Numbered from the stretch's first letter, positions 49,303 through 63,000 are shown. The stretch is 64,000 bases of DNA from Luscinia megarhynchos (GCA_034336665.1 CM067568.1:10871165-10935164); one strand, 5' to 3'. Translations and numbers: made by a program. Notes: generated by a model from the letters alone, not told the origin.

Positions 49303-52300
49303 ATATTCTCTCAGTCATTTCTCCTCTTCTCTTTTTCCTCCAATCTCCCTTAGAACCAATTCTGTAAAGAAACTGCAGGAATCTAGGAACTGCAAGTCTC
49401 CTGCAGTCACTGCAGGGCTGCGTGTGCATGGGGGATGAGGGTTCTACTCATGAATCAGGGACTCTTAAAACTTGAATTTAGATTTGATTTGACAGGAATT
49501 TCTGTCTCTTTTGAATGAAGTCTCATGTCAGGTTACCACAGTATTGCAGATCCATTTTTTCTTGAATTATCTTTAGAAAAATTCAAAGTTTATTCCATGA
49601 GGAAGATTTTAGCCATGGAATGAAAACATCCTGGAGCATGAGGAAAGGTGGGCTCTTTTCTCTGGGGGACACAGAGTGTATTCCCAGTGTGGAAGGGAAG
49701 AAGGGGGCTGTATTTCTCTTCCCACCTGCGGTTTCTTATTGCCCCTTCATCTTTCTAAAAATTATCTTCACTTTCTTGTTTCCCATTTGTGTTTTTCTCA
49801 TAGTTAGCTATCCTTCACCTCACTTTGCTCTACCAGTCTTGAACTCTTCTGATGTTTGTCTGGACCTCACCCTCCTCTCTGCTTCTTCTGTTTCAGCTGC
49901 TAGGAGGGAGGCTGGGATTCACTCATTTTGCTAGATCCATCCTTCTCTCTGATAATTCTTTACTTAGTTGTCTGAGGTGGGAACTTAGGCAGGGCATGCA
50001 CTGCACCCTTTCAGTCAGGCTGCTCACACCTCATTGGAGTTTATCCTGGGAGTAAAGGGAACTTGGGCTTGTTTCTTTTGGCTTGGAACATGTAGAGTGT
50101 GAAGGAGAGGAAGGTGGTAGCCAAGGTGTTCATAGACAGGAAGGGAGTCTGAATCAGAAAACCACTGTGCATAAGAGAGCTGCTCATTGCCTCAAGTCAG
50201 GCTAGTTTTAAACCCCTATCTCTGGTACAGCAGTGGTATTTGGAGATTTGGATAGATTCCTGAGTAATAGGAAAAATAGGAACACCTTTGAGAAAATGAG
50301 CCATTCAGCCAGATGCCAGTGTGGGTGGTGGCCTTTAATCTCTGGCACTGAATTTGCAGATCTTACCTCTAAGCAGGTTTCCTAAGACTGAGACTGAAAT
50401 CTATGTCAGAGCTCCAACACAGCTCAGAGCTTCTGCATCCTACAGATGTTGCTTTAAGTGCAAGAACATAATTTCTAAATGTAAACAGATACCTTCCTGA
50501 AAGGTTCCTGCACAAATCCCTAATACAAACAATGGACTTACTTGCCATCCCATTTGTTGCTGCTAATGCCTGTGTCCAGGTTCACTTCTGGATGTACTTA
50601 GGATACAGGGAATTAAGATCTTCTCTAGGGGAATTAAAATCTTTTGTGTGCCTTTCTACAGATTCCCTGGGTAACTGCCAAGAGCTAAAGAGACAGACCC
50701 AATGTTGTGCTCATACCTTTGTACAAGCCAAGACAGCTTTGGCCAGTGTTTTCTACTTACATCCATGAGGTCTCCAGCCCATACCTCATCCTCCCAGGGT
50801 GCTTTTATATCAAAATATTGAGACAGTCCATGCAAATGAATAATTTCTTCACTGGAAGCATTAGCACTGGCAGCTTGGGTCTCACGGACAGGACCTGCTT
50901 CTGGGAGATACTGGCTCAGAACAGTCACTAACACACAGTGATCTAACCAAAAGGAGATTCATGGTATTGCCATATATCAGCTCTTGACCTTATTGAGGTG
51001 TCCAAAGATGATTGCCCTTCTTCCCATCATATATCATTAAAACACTTGCAAGGCTGGTATTACTGCTAATAATTTTACAATTCTTACTCTAGCAGAGCTC
51101 TGAGTGGAAGCCACGTGTGCCTGATGGCAGGAAGGGAGGTGTGCTGACAACTTTGGGTGCAGCAGCTTGTTCTGCAGGATGGCTGTGACCTGTGTTTTGC
51201 CTCAGATGATGTTCTAGCAAATCAAAACCTACAGCAGTTGCAAAGCCAGTCTGCTTCTCAGCTGTCTGGCAGACTTTGTCAGTCAGCCTTGGTGTGAGGA
51301 GGGTTCAGTCATGGATGTCAACTCAACTGGGAAGTTCCTTCTAAAACTTACTTAGACTTTCATCTTTGTTTGTTCACGCTGTGAATTGCATTGGGATGTT
51401 TTTAGGGACTGGTCACACCCTGTGGGAAATACCAAAGGACACTCTATTTTCTTATAATATTCTTTGTGACACAAGAGATATTAATGAAAAAGAATCTTTG
51501 TTCCTCAAAGCTAACCAACTCTCATTCCTTAGTAAATTAATAATCTTGTTTTTGTGTCACAAGAAGCAATTAATTATTGTGCCAATGGTGTTGATGTTGC
51601 TATTAGAGCATTATGACTTCACTGAGGAGTAAGCAACAGGAGCAGGTGAGCTCCTGAGACTTAAATGGTTGTTTTTATGTAAAAATCCTAAGGGTGAAGG
51701 GAAAGAACAAGGGAAGACTAATACCAAAGAATTGTGATATATGTTGGGCATAATTTCTAAGTAGACCCTTTCTACCCTGGTACCTCAAATCAAGATATTT
51801 AAGCTTGAAATAGTCAATGTATTTTTAAAACCCAAACCTTTTCTTTAGCTTACACAGGGAAATACTAATTTCTGATTCAATAACAGATATATTTTCTGTT
51901 AATACCTCCTTCTCTAAATGTCTTCCTTGATTTTCATGTTGTTTTCCTCCCATTTGGAAGCTAGGACTTCCAAAGGATTGCCCTAAGACTGCCAAGGGTA
52001 ATAGAGGAGCTTAGCACTGAGTTCTTACTTAATTGAGGCATTGCCCATTTTCAGTGGGGGGGGAGGAATAGCTTGGGAGAAGATAAATGAAGTAATAAGA
52101 AGGTAAACTAGGGCAAGGAAGACAGAATAAAGGCACAAAATACGAAAGACCAAGAACATCAGAAAAGGAAAAAGCATTTTAGGTGACAGAAAAACAGGAA
52201 AGGAGGGTGAAGGGTGAGTTGAGAGCTGTCTTTGCTCTAAGCAGAGTGTCTGCTTTTCACCTGCCTGGGGGAGGTAACTTCTTTCTCCTCCAGTAAGTGC

Positions 52301-52330
52301 TGCAATATCAGTTTCCCAGTAGTGTCAGTT

Positions 52331-52352
52331 CAGTTCAGTGGGGACTGAACTG
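52331..52352. repeat. Perfect 9-bp hairpin with GGGG loop
   Basis: CAGTTCAGT (52331-52339), GGGG, ACTGAACTG (52344-52352). Confidence 0.85.
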
Positions 52353-55300
52353 CTGAGAGGATGGTTTTGGCATTGCAAGGGCCAATGGCAACCAAGTTCA
52401 CCACTCCTGCTGGTTCTAATAGGAAGCTTGTGCTATAAGGACAGTTGCCATCTAGCTGTGAAAGCTTAGAAAGAGAGTCTGGTCGCTGACTTGGTTGGAA
52501 ATAGGCTGTGGATTGTAGGGATGGAAATGTTGGATGAGACTGTGGAGTGAATCCCCATCCAGAGAACAGGTATTCCTAATGGAGTTCTGGTCACAGTGTT
52601 CTCAGGAGTCTCTGCAGGCGCCCTCTCAAGGCAGGAATCTTTAAACTTTTTATTGGACTTTCCAGTTCATCAGAACTGACGTTGTTCTGGAAGGACATCA
52701 TTATCTGTTTTACTGGAAGGGAGTAGGCAAACTGCCACAAAGCAGGCTGCAACTCCTAAACAAGAGTTCAGCTGTACTACACCTCTTGACATGTGGGCAA
52801 GCTCCCTTAAAGCACTCAGAAAGCAAAATAATGTGTTAAGCTAACTTCTTAATTGGCTAAAGCCATTCTGTTGCAGGTATTGTTAAGAGAAAAATAAGTA
52901 GACTCATCAATTATTATAAATACATTGATGAAAGTTTGTATTTACATTAGTTTTTCAAAAACATGAGTTCGTTTTAGCAGCCTGTAGTTCTTTCCTGTTC
53001 TGACTTCCTGTTATGCCTCCAGGTCTCTGCCCTGTGGGGCAGACCAAAGGAGTAATATTTTCCCATATTTTCCAGATCCCAGATCAGTGGAATATCAGGG
53101 GAAAAATAATCTGCATGAAAAAGATTCAGAACTCAAGATTTCAAGTAGATTTCAAGCCATGTTAGTGGTAATGCCAGGAGAGGGCTTGGGAACCTACATT
53201 GAAAGACTCCCTTCTCAAGTCATCAGATACCACATGTAAATTCTTCTTCTGGGTTAAATAATACTCACCTTCCACAGAAGGAGAGGAAGGAATCAGTTCT
53301 TGGAATGTGCTAACTGATGGGCACTGTGCATTAGAAAGCAGGTGGTTTTCTTGAGACCTTTAAGGGGCTATGAAGTGATCAAATCACTCTGGGTTGCCTT
53401 GACTTTTCAGGTGCTTACTTCAATCCTCACTCCTCAACCCACTCCCATTCACAGCTTTTAGTGACAAACAACTTCGACTTTTTCAACAGTGGAACTGAGA
53501 GTGGGTGCTTCCAAAGTCTTGGGATGCTTTAGGAAATTAAGAATAATTTTAAACTGCAGAGAGGAGGAGCAGAGGATTTACCCACCCCCTGCTAACACCT
53601 GCTAATGGAACTAGGCATTCAGTGATGCTGTGCTGTTCATTAGCCCAAAATGCTTTCAGCATCCCATAAAAAAGCTCAAAGCCACAGTTTCATTTTAGAA
53701 GTGTAAGTATACCATGAAGAGGGGGGAAGATTGTCCATAAGGAACATTCTGTCATTGGAGCTTCCTGCAATGATGGAGATCTGTTAGGAAGCATCAGCCC
53801 TTTTTAGTCAGGATGCTGAACCTTGCCTGGTATGAGCCACAGATCCCATGTTGCCATCACATAATTTCTCTTGTTTGTCTGTTATCTTTACTTTTTGATC
53901 CTGGTAAGTGGTCTGTGGAGGTTTTAAGCAAAATTGATATCATGATTCTACCATTTGGGCTCATCAAATTGCCAGTTTGAGAGCTGTCCTAATCAAATTA
54001 GTGAAACCATGTCTGGAGGAAAGCACAAATTATGGCTGAATAAGGGTTTCAGAGGAATTCTTTACATTAACAAATAAAACAGAATTCTGCATTTTTAGAC
54101 CAGGTTTGTTAGATCATTTATGAGGCAATGCAGAATCTGTGTGACTGACTATTTTTGGATTTGTTTTTAACAGTATGTCACAATACTTGAGAGATTTTGG
54201 TTTCCATTGCTTTGTGAAGAATAATTTGCAAATACTGTAATGAGGAATGCCCTCACCCAAGCCCAAGGGATGTGATTCTGACCCTACAAAGAGTCAATAA
54301 ACTTGCAGGCTGTCAGGTTCATTTGAAGGTTCTAAAATAATTTTCTACATAACCACATTTTGTTTAGGTTTTCTTCCCTTGTTTCTTTGCCTCTGTTTTA
54401 TTTTTTCCCTTTAGTTTTGGAGTGATGTGGATTGGTGGATGGGTGGGCGGGTTTTTTGGGATGATGTAAGTCCTTGCTTCCAGGCACCTCTGTAAATGGC
54501 TGAATATTTTTCTGCCATGTTCTTGTTGTTTGCATTTTCTCTGCATATGCTGGGATTAGGCCAGCATCACCTGCAGTAAAATATTAACCCACATCAGCAT
54601 TAAAGACAAATTGAATAGAAAAGTCAGTGGATATCACCACATCTATCATAATCTCAACTGCATGAGAAGGACACACTTATATCACTAAATCTGACGTATC
54701 TTGAGAAATTGTCTTTAGGAACTCAATTTATCTTTAGCTGAAAACAAACCACTTTGTTCTACTTGACATTTAAGGTGGCTTTGAAATGTAAGATTTAAAC
54801 AATCACTCCTTTTAAATGTTGACAAAAATTATTTTTATCAAGCTTTGACATACTCTTCTTCTCCCCTCCCCATCGGATTTTGGGTACGGCAAAAATGAGC
54901 TCTCAAAATCAGCAGCATAAAAGTACACTATTTTTTTTTTAACATATCAGATTAGTATCCCATATTTTTGAGGATCTCTTCAGCTTATTTTTGTCTTGAA
55001 CAGAAAAGCAAACCTTGGAAAATTAATGTTATGCATGTGTGCTAACGGTTATTTTTCTCCTTATGCCATCTTTATCTCTTATTTTTCTCACATTAAGCAC
55101 TAGTAACTGACTTAGATTTAAGACAGTAAAAGTATTGAACTTGTGAGTGGAAAACATTAAAAAAACCTGCTTACTCTCTGTGGAATGTACAGTCCTAGAA
55201 AGCTTGGCCAGCATTAGCAGGCTTCCTTTTTTTGTCCCAAGCAATCCCTTTTCCAGTCGGAACAGGCAGTTCTGTAACAGTCCTGTAATCTTGATAATGT

Positions 55301-56935
55301 AACGCTAACAAAAACAATGAGACACTGGAGGAATTTAGGGAGCTTCAGTGCAGAAAAAATGTTACCAGCCAGGGGAAAAAAATCTCTACTTAATCTGGGA
55401 AAATTGATACAAAACAGCAGGGAAGGACAAGTAGACCTGGAGTCTGTGGTCAGCATGATTGACTCTGCCTCTGAAACTGCAATCTGCAGATTTTCTGACT
55501 TTGTTTGTGGCAGAACTGCTTGGAATAAAGTGGTTGAGAAAATATCCTTTGACTGTGATAGGTCTGTTAGTACGTGGATTTTTGTGTGTTGTCAGTCCCC
55601 AGCTTGCTTTGCAGCATCACATTACAGTGGCTTCTCAAGCACCCTGGACTTCCTGTGGGTTTGAGTAAACAAGAAGTTTCGTAACACTCCTTATTTTTGC
55701 ATTAGCTGTGCTGTTAATGGTCGTAAAAATTGGTAGTTCTGGTCAGATCTTGGGTGGCAGTGCTGTAAACCATGGTAGATATTTTAGTTTATAAACTGAG
55801 CACCACCCAGATTGGTGCCAGCAGAGCCACAGAATCCTTCATTACTGTAGCATCAGGTGGAGTAAATACTGTTCATTTTCTTTTTCAAGGGACTCTGCTG
55901 GCATTTTAAGAATCTTATCATGACATGAAAATGCATTCCTCCCTCATTTTGCAAAATATTTCTCAAGGGGTTACAATGACAGAAGGAAATGGCCACTAAG
56001 AGCTGTGCTTTACCCTGGAGAAACATGGGATAAAGTCAATGGAGGGGTACAATATTAGGGATATTCCTGCTTTTGCATCCCTTGGATGACATCCTGGTCT
56101 TTATCCACATCATCATGTCCTCCCTCCAGTCACAGCATGACATTGCTATTAAGATAGCAGAATGAAGGCAAAATAAATCATGGTACTGGGCTGTTTCTTT
56201 GCCAGTGTGCAGCAATGTCACAGAAGTGAGACCCATCTTTTGGGCACCTAACTTTATACACAGGGCTGAAACTAAGTTCACTGCTTTTGGGACTACCAAA
56301 TTGCTAAAAACTAGCAAGGAATTGATAAAAATTCTTTATATTAACTGAGGTTTTAAAAGTGTCATAAGACAGGTTTACTTAAAGAATCCTGAGGCCAGTT
56401 GAGAAAACCGCTTCTGGTATTTTCATATTGCAAGCAGATTTGAAAATTATATTCAAAAATCTATCATTGGATAAATTTCACTACTAGAAAATATTTCCAT
56501 AAATAAAGCTGCCCTTTAAAGGTAAGAAAACTTTCTTTATTTCTTGGGATAGCTGTGATGTGGTCAAACTTCCAGTGACAGTAATGGTGTTTGCAATTAT
56601 CACACAGTGCTGTTGCTGGCATCTCCACATACTCTGATGAATGGAAGAACCACACCAAATCTGTGATATTTTGTGAATTTGGTACCAAGCTCTGTTCATC
56701 AGACAGGCCAGCACCTGAAGCACATACCTATTTCTCATAAGTTGTCTCCATTTATAGCACTGGGCTCTGATAAACTTGGCTGTGGATGTGCAATAGCAGC
56801 AGTAGAGAGGTAGGGTTTTGTTTTTCAGAATCATGACTACACTGATTGCATTTCATAGAATGAAAAGCAACCTGGAGTTCTGCCTTTACACAGGATAGTT
56901 GTTCAAGGAGTTAATTGTCATTTGGGCCTGTTGAA

Positions 56936-56960
56936 GCTTAATTGACTTTTCTTCTCACAG
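56936..56960 (+). other. DENND2B: 3' splice site (acceptor) of the DENND2B first coding exon
   Basis: A pyrimidine-rich run (ACTTTTCTTCTCACAG) ends in CAG at 56960. The TTAATTGAC just upstream could hold the branch-point adenosine. Position and strength fit the exon identified by protein similarity; the branch point is inferred. Confidence 0.82.
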
Positions 56961-57065
56961 ATAGCCACATTTCTAGAAAGCAGAAATGACCATGACTGCC
57001 AACAAGAACAGCAGTGTCAACAGCAGAGCTGGAGGGAGTAAAGTGCCTCAGGACACTCTGGATAG
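56961..57065 (+). other. DENND2B: DENND2B exon: 25-base 5' UTR plus start of coding sequence
   Basis: This is the whole 105-base internal exon. It begins directly after the CTTCTCACAG acceptor and ends directly before a GTAAGT donor. Bases 56961-56985 are 5' untranslated and contain an in-frame TAG. Because the exon starts at an acceptor, at least one non-coding exon must lie further 5', either unrecognised in this window or beyond it. A reading frame open from about 57014 through the donor is out of frame with this exon and is a shadow. Confidence 0.85.
56986..57065 (+). CDS. DENND2B: DENND2B (ST5) first coding exon, partial CDS (26 codons plus 2 bases)
   Basis: The exon encodes a peptide starting MTMTANKNSS, followed by a Gly-Gly-Ser-Lys stretch and ending Thr-Leu-Asp-(Arg). 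From memory this matches the N-terminus of vertebrate DENND2B/ST5, which starts with the same ten residues and carries a GG-T-K then T-L-S-R pattern at the same spacing. The exon ends with AG of a split codon (phase 2), compatible with the conserved Arg at the junction. The ATG at 56986 has G at -3 and is preceded in frame by a TAG at 56974-56976 within the same exon, so translation cannot begin upstream in this exon. A second in-frame ATG (Met3) lies at 56992. DENND2B is a cytoplasmic and membrane-associated DENN-domain exchange factor that activates Rab13, and its long isoform has been linked to ERK signalling. The DENN module is C-terminal and lies outside the window. This exon encodes only the start of the long, probably disordered N-terminal region. 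The first ten residues are conserved and the rest differs from mammals. Confidence 0.88.
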
Positions 57066-57071
57066 GTAAGT
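57066..57071 (+). other. DENND2B: 5' splice site (donor) after the DENND2B first coding exon
   Basis: The sequence AG|GTAAGT is a full match to the vertebrate donor consensus. It splits a codon after its second base (phase 2), so the next exon must supply one base; G or A would give arginine, as expected for this protein. Confidence 0.85.
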
Positions 57072-60000
57072 GGAGAACTGCAGGATTTGTAGATTTTGGC
57101 TTAAGTTGGTCTGTGTTTGGAACAAGATATCTGTTCAAGGGCAAGCAACCTCTATTCCAACACAAAGAGAGCTTTGCTGGGCTGGGGAAAGTTTTTTGTA
57201 GGGAGTGGAGAAGCCAAGGTATGAGGAAAGGTTGTTTCTTGTTGACTGATTGCTGCTCGTGGGCTGGTTATTGCAGGGAAAGACCTGTGTGGAAGGTGCT
57301 GTATAAAGCTCAGAAATTTTGAATTTTGAATTCCTCAGCCATGTGATTGCATGCCAGCTTTCCTGCACTGCCAGTTTGTGTTGTATATTGTGTTGTTGTC
57401 TGCTATATCTGCCTTCACAGACCAAGGTCAGATTGTCCCCTGTTGCAGGCCAGGCAGCAGGAGGGAAATGGCTGAAAGTAAAGTACAGGGCTCATCTCTA
57501 TTGCTTTGCTTATTTATCTTTTCTGTAGCATTAAAATAATTTGCAAAGTAGATTACCTTTGTAATTCACAATTAGGGGAAAACGAAACTTTAAAAAATGT
57601 GCAGTCAAAGAAAGATGCAGACAAGCAGCAGCCATTCTGGTGTTTTTTATTAGGTGTATTATGCTGTGGTAGAGCTCAGCAGAGTTGAGCTCCATATCCT
57701 TGTACACTTTTCAGTTTCTGTGTTTGCCATCTCCCAGTACAAAATAGTACAAAGGTAAAATAATGAGGGGCCAGGGTGGCTTAAGGAATTTCTAGAGGGA
57801 TAGTCATACATAGATATAAAAACAGGTCCCTAATGAGCTCTGAAATTCTCAAGTTGTTTATTGTCCTTACACCAGTACTGTGGGATATTGGGTTATTGAT
57901 AGTAACTGTCAAATAAACTGTCTTTCCTTATCATTGTCATCTGTTTCAATCAGAATTTGTCAGGAAAAGATTTTGTAAGTATAAAAGCCTGAAGCTAAGG
58001 AAAATCTTTAAGTTGCATTTGCACAACAAGTGAGCAGATGAATAGGTGGTCATGCACCATTTCTCCATCCATTATTTTGCCTTATGTAATCTCCACCTGT
58101 CTCTGAGAACCCTGGCAAGAGGATGTTATTTGAGTCAACCACGAACATTCTTCATTTGAATCAGACTATAAATCGGTGTTGTAAGTGCTGGCATCATAAA
58201 AGTTTAAAGCTTGCAAAATTTATTGTAAACATGTTCCAAGATTCACTTAAACTGAACAGTCAATGTCTCTGGTCAGAGTGGGATTTGACTGGGCATTTGG
58301 AATCCTGCAAATACACTTTATAATCTGTGGTAGCAGAGTTTCAGTTAGTGTTGATACTGGTATAACACAGGTGTAGCAGTCTCCTGGTTGCTAAGATATA
58401 TTTTTTAGGGCAATTTTCTTGTCAGTCTTTGTTTTGGTGAGGTTTATTGTTTCAAGATTGCTCAGTTGATCTTAAAGGTTTTTTTCCAACCTCAGTGATT
58501 CTAAGATGCAAGGTATGATTCAGAGATATGGTGACATTAGCTGGTTCAACATCTTGTGATTCCTTATAGGTCAGAAGCAAAGTCTCTAGAAGTCTTTCTA
58601 ATTACTTTGGCTGTGAATCACATCCCTGTGGATCATGGATTTAAACTTTAATAATAAAAATCCTCAGTGGAAAGAAGGTGCCTCCATGTAAACATCCATA
58701 CAGCTGTATGCTTTGCAGGCATTAAGACTCTTGCAGTAACTAAAATTCCCTTTGCCCTCACCAAAGTGGGAATTAATTGTCATGAATCACTAGAGTAATT
58801 TTTTTTACCAGAGTCGTTTGAATGGCACTTCAGGAAATGAGGGAAAGACAAAGAGCAGAACAAGGACATTATTTGGGAGGATAGCTGTGAGTTTCACCTG
58901 AGAATGTGGTGATGGGATTCATGGTTTTCTGCTGTGAGCACAAGAGGGGAAAAAAATCTCTTGGCTCTAAAGAAAGTGAAGTGTTTTAAATATATCCCCA
59001 CTCAAGCATTTTTTTTTAAAGTTGCCTGAAGTTCATTCACCACTTGTTAAAGACTGAGATTTTTGTGTGGTAGGAGAGAAAACTTGACTGTGCTCTGAAT
59101 GGGAAAATTGGAGAATGATGACGAGGGTAGTTGAAGGTAGGAAACATTTTCACTACAAGACAAGAGCAGATTGATTGTGACTCTTCATCCTAGAAAGGGA
59201 AGGATTGAAGGGAAGAGGAGTATCTGAAATGGTATATGGAACAGAGATGATAAATAAGGGAAAAAATACTCCTTGCATTTAAGAGCTAATACATATCCAA
59301 TGAAACCAGAAGACAACAGGTCAAGGATCAGTTGAAAAGAAGGTACTTTTCAGCAGCATGTTTTTAAAACATGAAGCTTACTGTTATGTGATGCTGCAAT
59401 CAGACAAATCCATGGAAGAAAAGTGTTCCAAAGCCTTTTAGTCACAGAAATAGAATCTGTGAGCCAACAGACTCTTAAGCTGGTTAAGTTGCACTGCACG
59501 TTCTTATTCTCTTCTCCAGGCACCTGCTAACTCTCATGGTCAGTGACTGAACCTTGGACCAGGAATGTATTTTAGTCCAAGCCAGTGGGAACATTCTGAT
59601 GTTGTTTGGAACAAAAGTCAGATACAGGAAGCAAATTGGAGAAATTGCAGAAGGGTTGTTATGCTTACAGAAGGGTTCTCTGGCTTTCAGTGAACTTCCA
59701 GGGTACAACTTTAATCCTTCCTTGTGAGTCACTGAGGTGAATGCCAAGGAATGGAAGGATAGGAAAGCACCTTGTGTGTAGCTGGAAGTGACTTCTCAGC
59801 AATTCTGGCAGGAAGCAGCTCTGTGAAATCATCTTAATCCTTCAGCAGGGGACAATGCCCATGGCATGACTGCAGCTAGTGCACAACCATGACCCTTTTG
59901 CATCAAATGAGTTTGACTGCACCATAGTTACAAGGACAGTAACTCTGAGGAAACCTTAAGAGAACAGAAGTCACAGAAAGGCATGATGGTGTTTGTAGCT

Positions 60001-63000
60001 CTCTCTCCTTACAATGTGGCTTGCCTTCCCTTAGCAAATGATTTAATATTTATCTGGAGTATTTGTGTTTTATCAGAAACTCTATTCATTATAATGTATT
60101 TTGCTAAAACTTGTGTTTTCTCCAGTGCAAACAAAGGTAAATGTAGAAATGGCACTACTATCTTTGACTCAAAAAATCACCTCTACACTCTACTGTATTA
60201 AAACAAGCTAATAGTTATGTCCATGAAGTATCCTCTAGACAGCAAAATACAGCTTTCAAACTTCTGGCTGTGTAATCACAACAGATGCAAGGAGTAAAAA
60301 AAATCCTGAACAAAATAATTATATATTAATATATCATTATATCTTAAAATTGCAGCTCAGTTTGAGATGCTAGATGCAACAAGGGCCAATCCAGAGCTGA
60401 AAAATATTTAGAGCTGTGTGGCTACAGAACTTCTGTAAATAACTTAATGTCTTTGCCTCTGGCTAAAAATGCCATCTCTTAACTCTGCATCTCAAGGCAT
60501 TTTATACACTTGAGCCTTCTCACCTGCTGCAGTAACTGAAGTACAGGAAGTGTTTGTTTTTAGAGGACCCCATTGATTTAGTTTTTATCTGAGTTTGTCT
60601 GAGGCCTGAATAACCTCAGATATTGGAGATGCAGACTTCTTCCAGTGTGTTTGTAAGGAGCAGAATTTCTCTTTCCTGTAAAATTTTCTGTGGTGCAGGG
60701 TGTGCCTTATGTATGGGTCACACCTTGGAGAGTAGGAGAGAGCTTTTGAAAGCACAAAAGCATTTTATAAAAACAATTACAGTGAACAAAAGTTAAGTTT
60801 GCTACAAGTAAATGTTTTACTAGCATGGTGGCTTTGGTAGAATATATAGAGGGACTGCTATGATGAGCTAGAACAAAAATCTTTCAAATTTAGTGTCTCT
60901 GAGTTTGATTTGGGAAGATAGCCAAAGCAGAAACCAGCCCTGATTCCAGTTGTGGAAAAGGACTGTGTCTGAGGAAAACTGTTGTCAGAGGCTATGTGCC
61001 TGAGGAAAGCTATGCCACTAGAATCACTGGAGTTTTGTCACAGACTGGATTTTGTGATGTGGATTGTTGTCTTTCCACCCAATCTCCACAGGAAAGGTGC
61101 TGTCCTCACAGAGGATGTTGGTGGAGGGTGTTATCCAGCTGAGCAATCGTGATTTATTGGCACTGGGGGTGCTACAGCAAGAGACCAGAGATTTGTGCAA
61201 ACAGAGGATTACATCTGCAAATCGCCATGAGCACAAAGTTGCAAGGTGTCTATTCAAATGACACTCATAAAACTTCTCCTTTCTAAATACTTTTAGTTGA
61301 ATCTTTGAACCAAATACACTCTTACTTGGTTAAAACTGAAATCTGATATCATGAGTTGGATCTTTCTTCTTACTTGGGAAGAACTGAGCTGAGTACCCAC
61401 AAACCTCTAAATATAGGCTTTGGTTTTTATCTCCCAGCAGCGTGTGAGGACATTCCTGCTGTCACTGACAGTTTGTCACCCCCACTAGCCTAACATGCTG
61501 AGATATATTTGCACTAACTTTGTGGCTCAGAACTTTTTCCTTCTTCAGCAATTCAGTTAATAGGACAGAATTTTAATTAGTGGAGTTACTTTACCTCCAG
61601 TGAAGCAATGGAGATGCACCACATAGTCTGGACTAACATAACTAGAGACATAGGAGCATTTCAGATGGATTGTTTATAATTCTTTAAGTATCAAATAAAA
61701 TAATGGCTTACATTTCTTAACAAAGTAAGCTGGTGGGTTGGTTAGTAGAAATATTGTTTTGAGTTGGTTTCCTGTCTCCATCATGGTACACAGGTCCGTG
61801 CTCAGCTGTTTCACATGCATGTCTTGTGGTTTATTACTGCATTTCTCTCAAGGCAGAAGCAATCTAAGAAAGATCTTAGAAACTAAGAAAACTTCTAGAA
61901 AAATCTTAGTTGAAAGAAGACTTTGTGCCTGTGCTTCAGCCTTTAAAACTTGAGATTTATGATCACTTACAAAATCAGTCATATTCAAGCCAAGCTCATT
62001 CAATTTTACATCAAATGTATTTATTTATTTTAAAATGAAGTTAATTCTTGGTCCACATTACTAAATCCAACTGAAATACTTTGTTTCCCTTGAAAGGATT
62101 ATGTGGTTATGGGCTGGGCAGAAGTCTAGAAATATTTTGCCTTAGGAATTGACACCTCCAGAATTCTTCAATAAAAGAAGTGCTGGATGTAAGCAGTGCT
62201 CTGCTGTAAGTGCTGGAGTAGGGCTGGCAGTTTTTTCCTTTGCTGGCTTGTCCTTAGAGTGCTTTATTCTCTTCCCTTTCCACAGTAAATTTTTAATTTC
62301 AAAGATAATCTCATGTCTTGAGAAAAACTCATCTATTTAGGGAGGTCATCTTCAGAGAGGCAATGTCTGTGCAGGACTGCTCTCATTTAGAGACATCCCT
62401 TCATGGATGCAAATGTAAGGCTTTTTGTTTGTGTTATCAGATATGTAACAATAGGACTTTAATTCTTATTCATTCAGTTCTTCTGCTACTCCTAATATAA
62501 GAAACAAAATGCAGATTAACCAGTGCTCCTCAGCTCTGTTGCACTGTAGGCACTGCCCAAGTTTGTCAGGTCGTTCATCCAGATGTGATCCAGTCTGCCA
62601 GCACTGGCAACGAATTATTTTGTGACTAATGCAGAAGAGCTGTGCTCACATCCAGAGTGGATGACTCCAGGGGCAGATAGGGCAGGACAACACTGAACAA
62701 CTCCCTCACCATTAGTTACAGAGCCTTGGGAGGGAGATAACTCTGCATTCACCACAACAGAGCCCTGGTCCTACTTAAAAAAATTATTACAGTAAGATAA
62801 ACAAAATGTAATTAATTGCATTTATGTATTTCATGTGAATATAAAACATAAAGACTACCAGATTTATTACAGATTTATTATTATATATCTTGAGCTTTTG
62901 ATTGGAGAGCACTTTGAAGAATGCATTAACTTGCAAATCAAAAGATGCCTCTTCAGCTCTCTGTGTTGCTCTAAAGCAATGAGGTTTTGATCTTATTTGA

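Larger units (their letters stand above)
46310..56935 (+). other. Non-coding 5' intron sequence, block 5
   Basis: No supportable gene up to the DENND2B acceptor. Frames at 47074-48024, 48605-48904 and 55317-55668 have no recognised domain. The block contains a 27-base poly-T (48447-48473), a 16-bp tandem duplication (49271-49302) and a perfect hairpin (52331-52352). No CpG island precedes the exon, consistent with the promoter being elsewhere. Confidence 0.6.

Noticed and set aside
57014..57322. 102-codon + strand frame overlapping the DENND2B exon
   Set aside because: It is out of phase with the supported peptide and runs straight through the GTAAGT donor into intron; a shadow frame.
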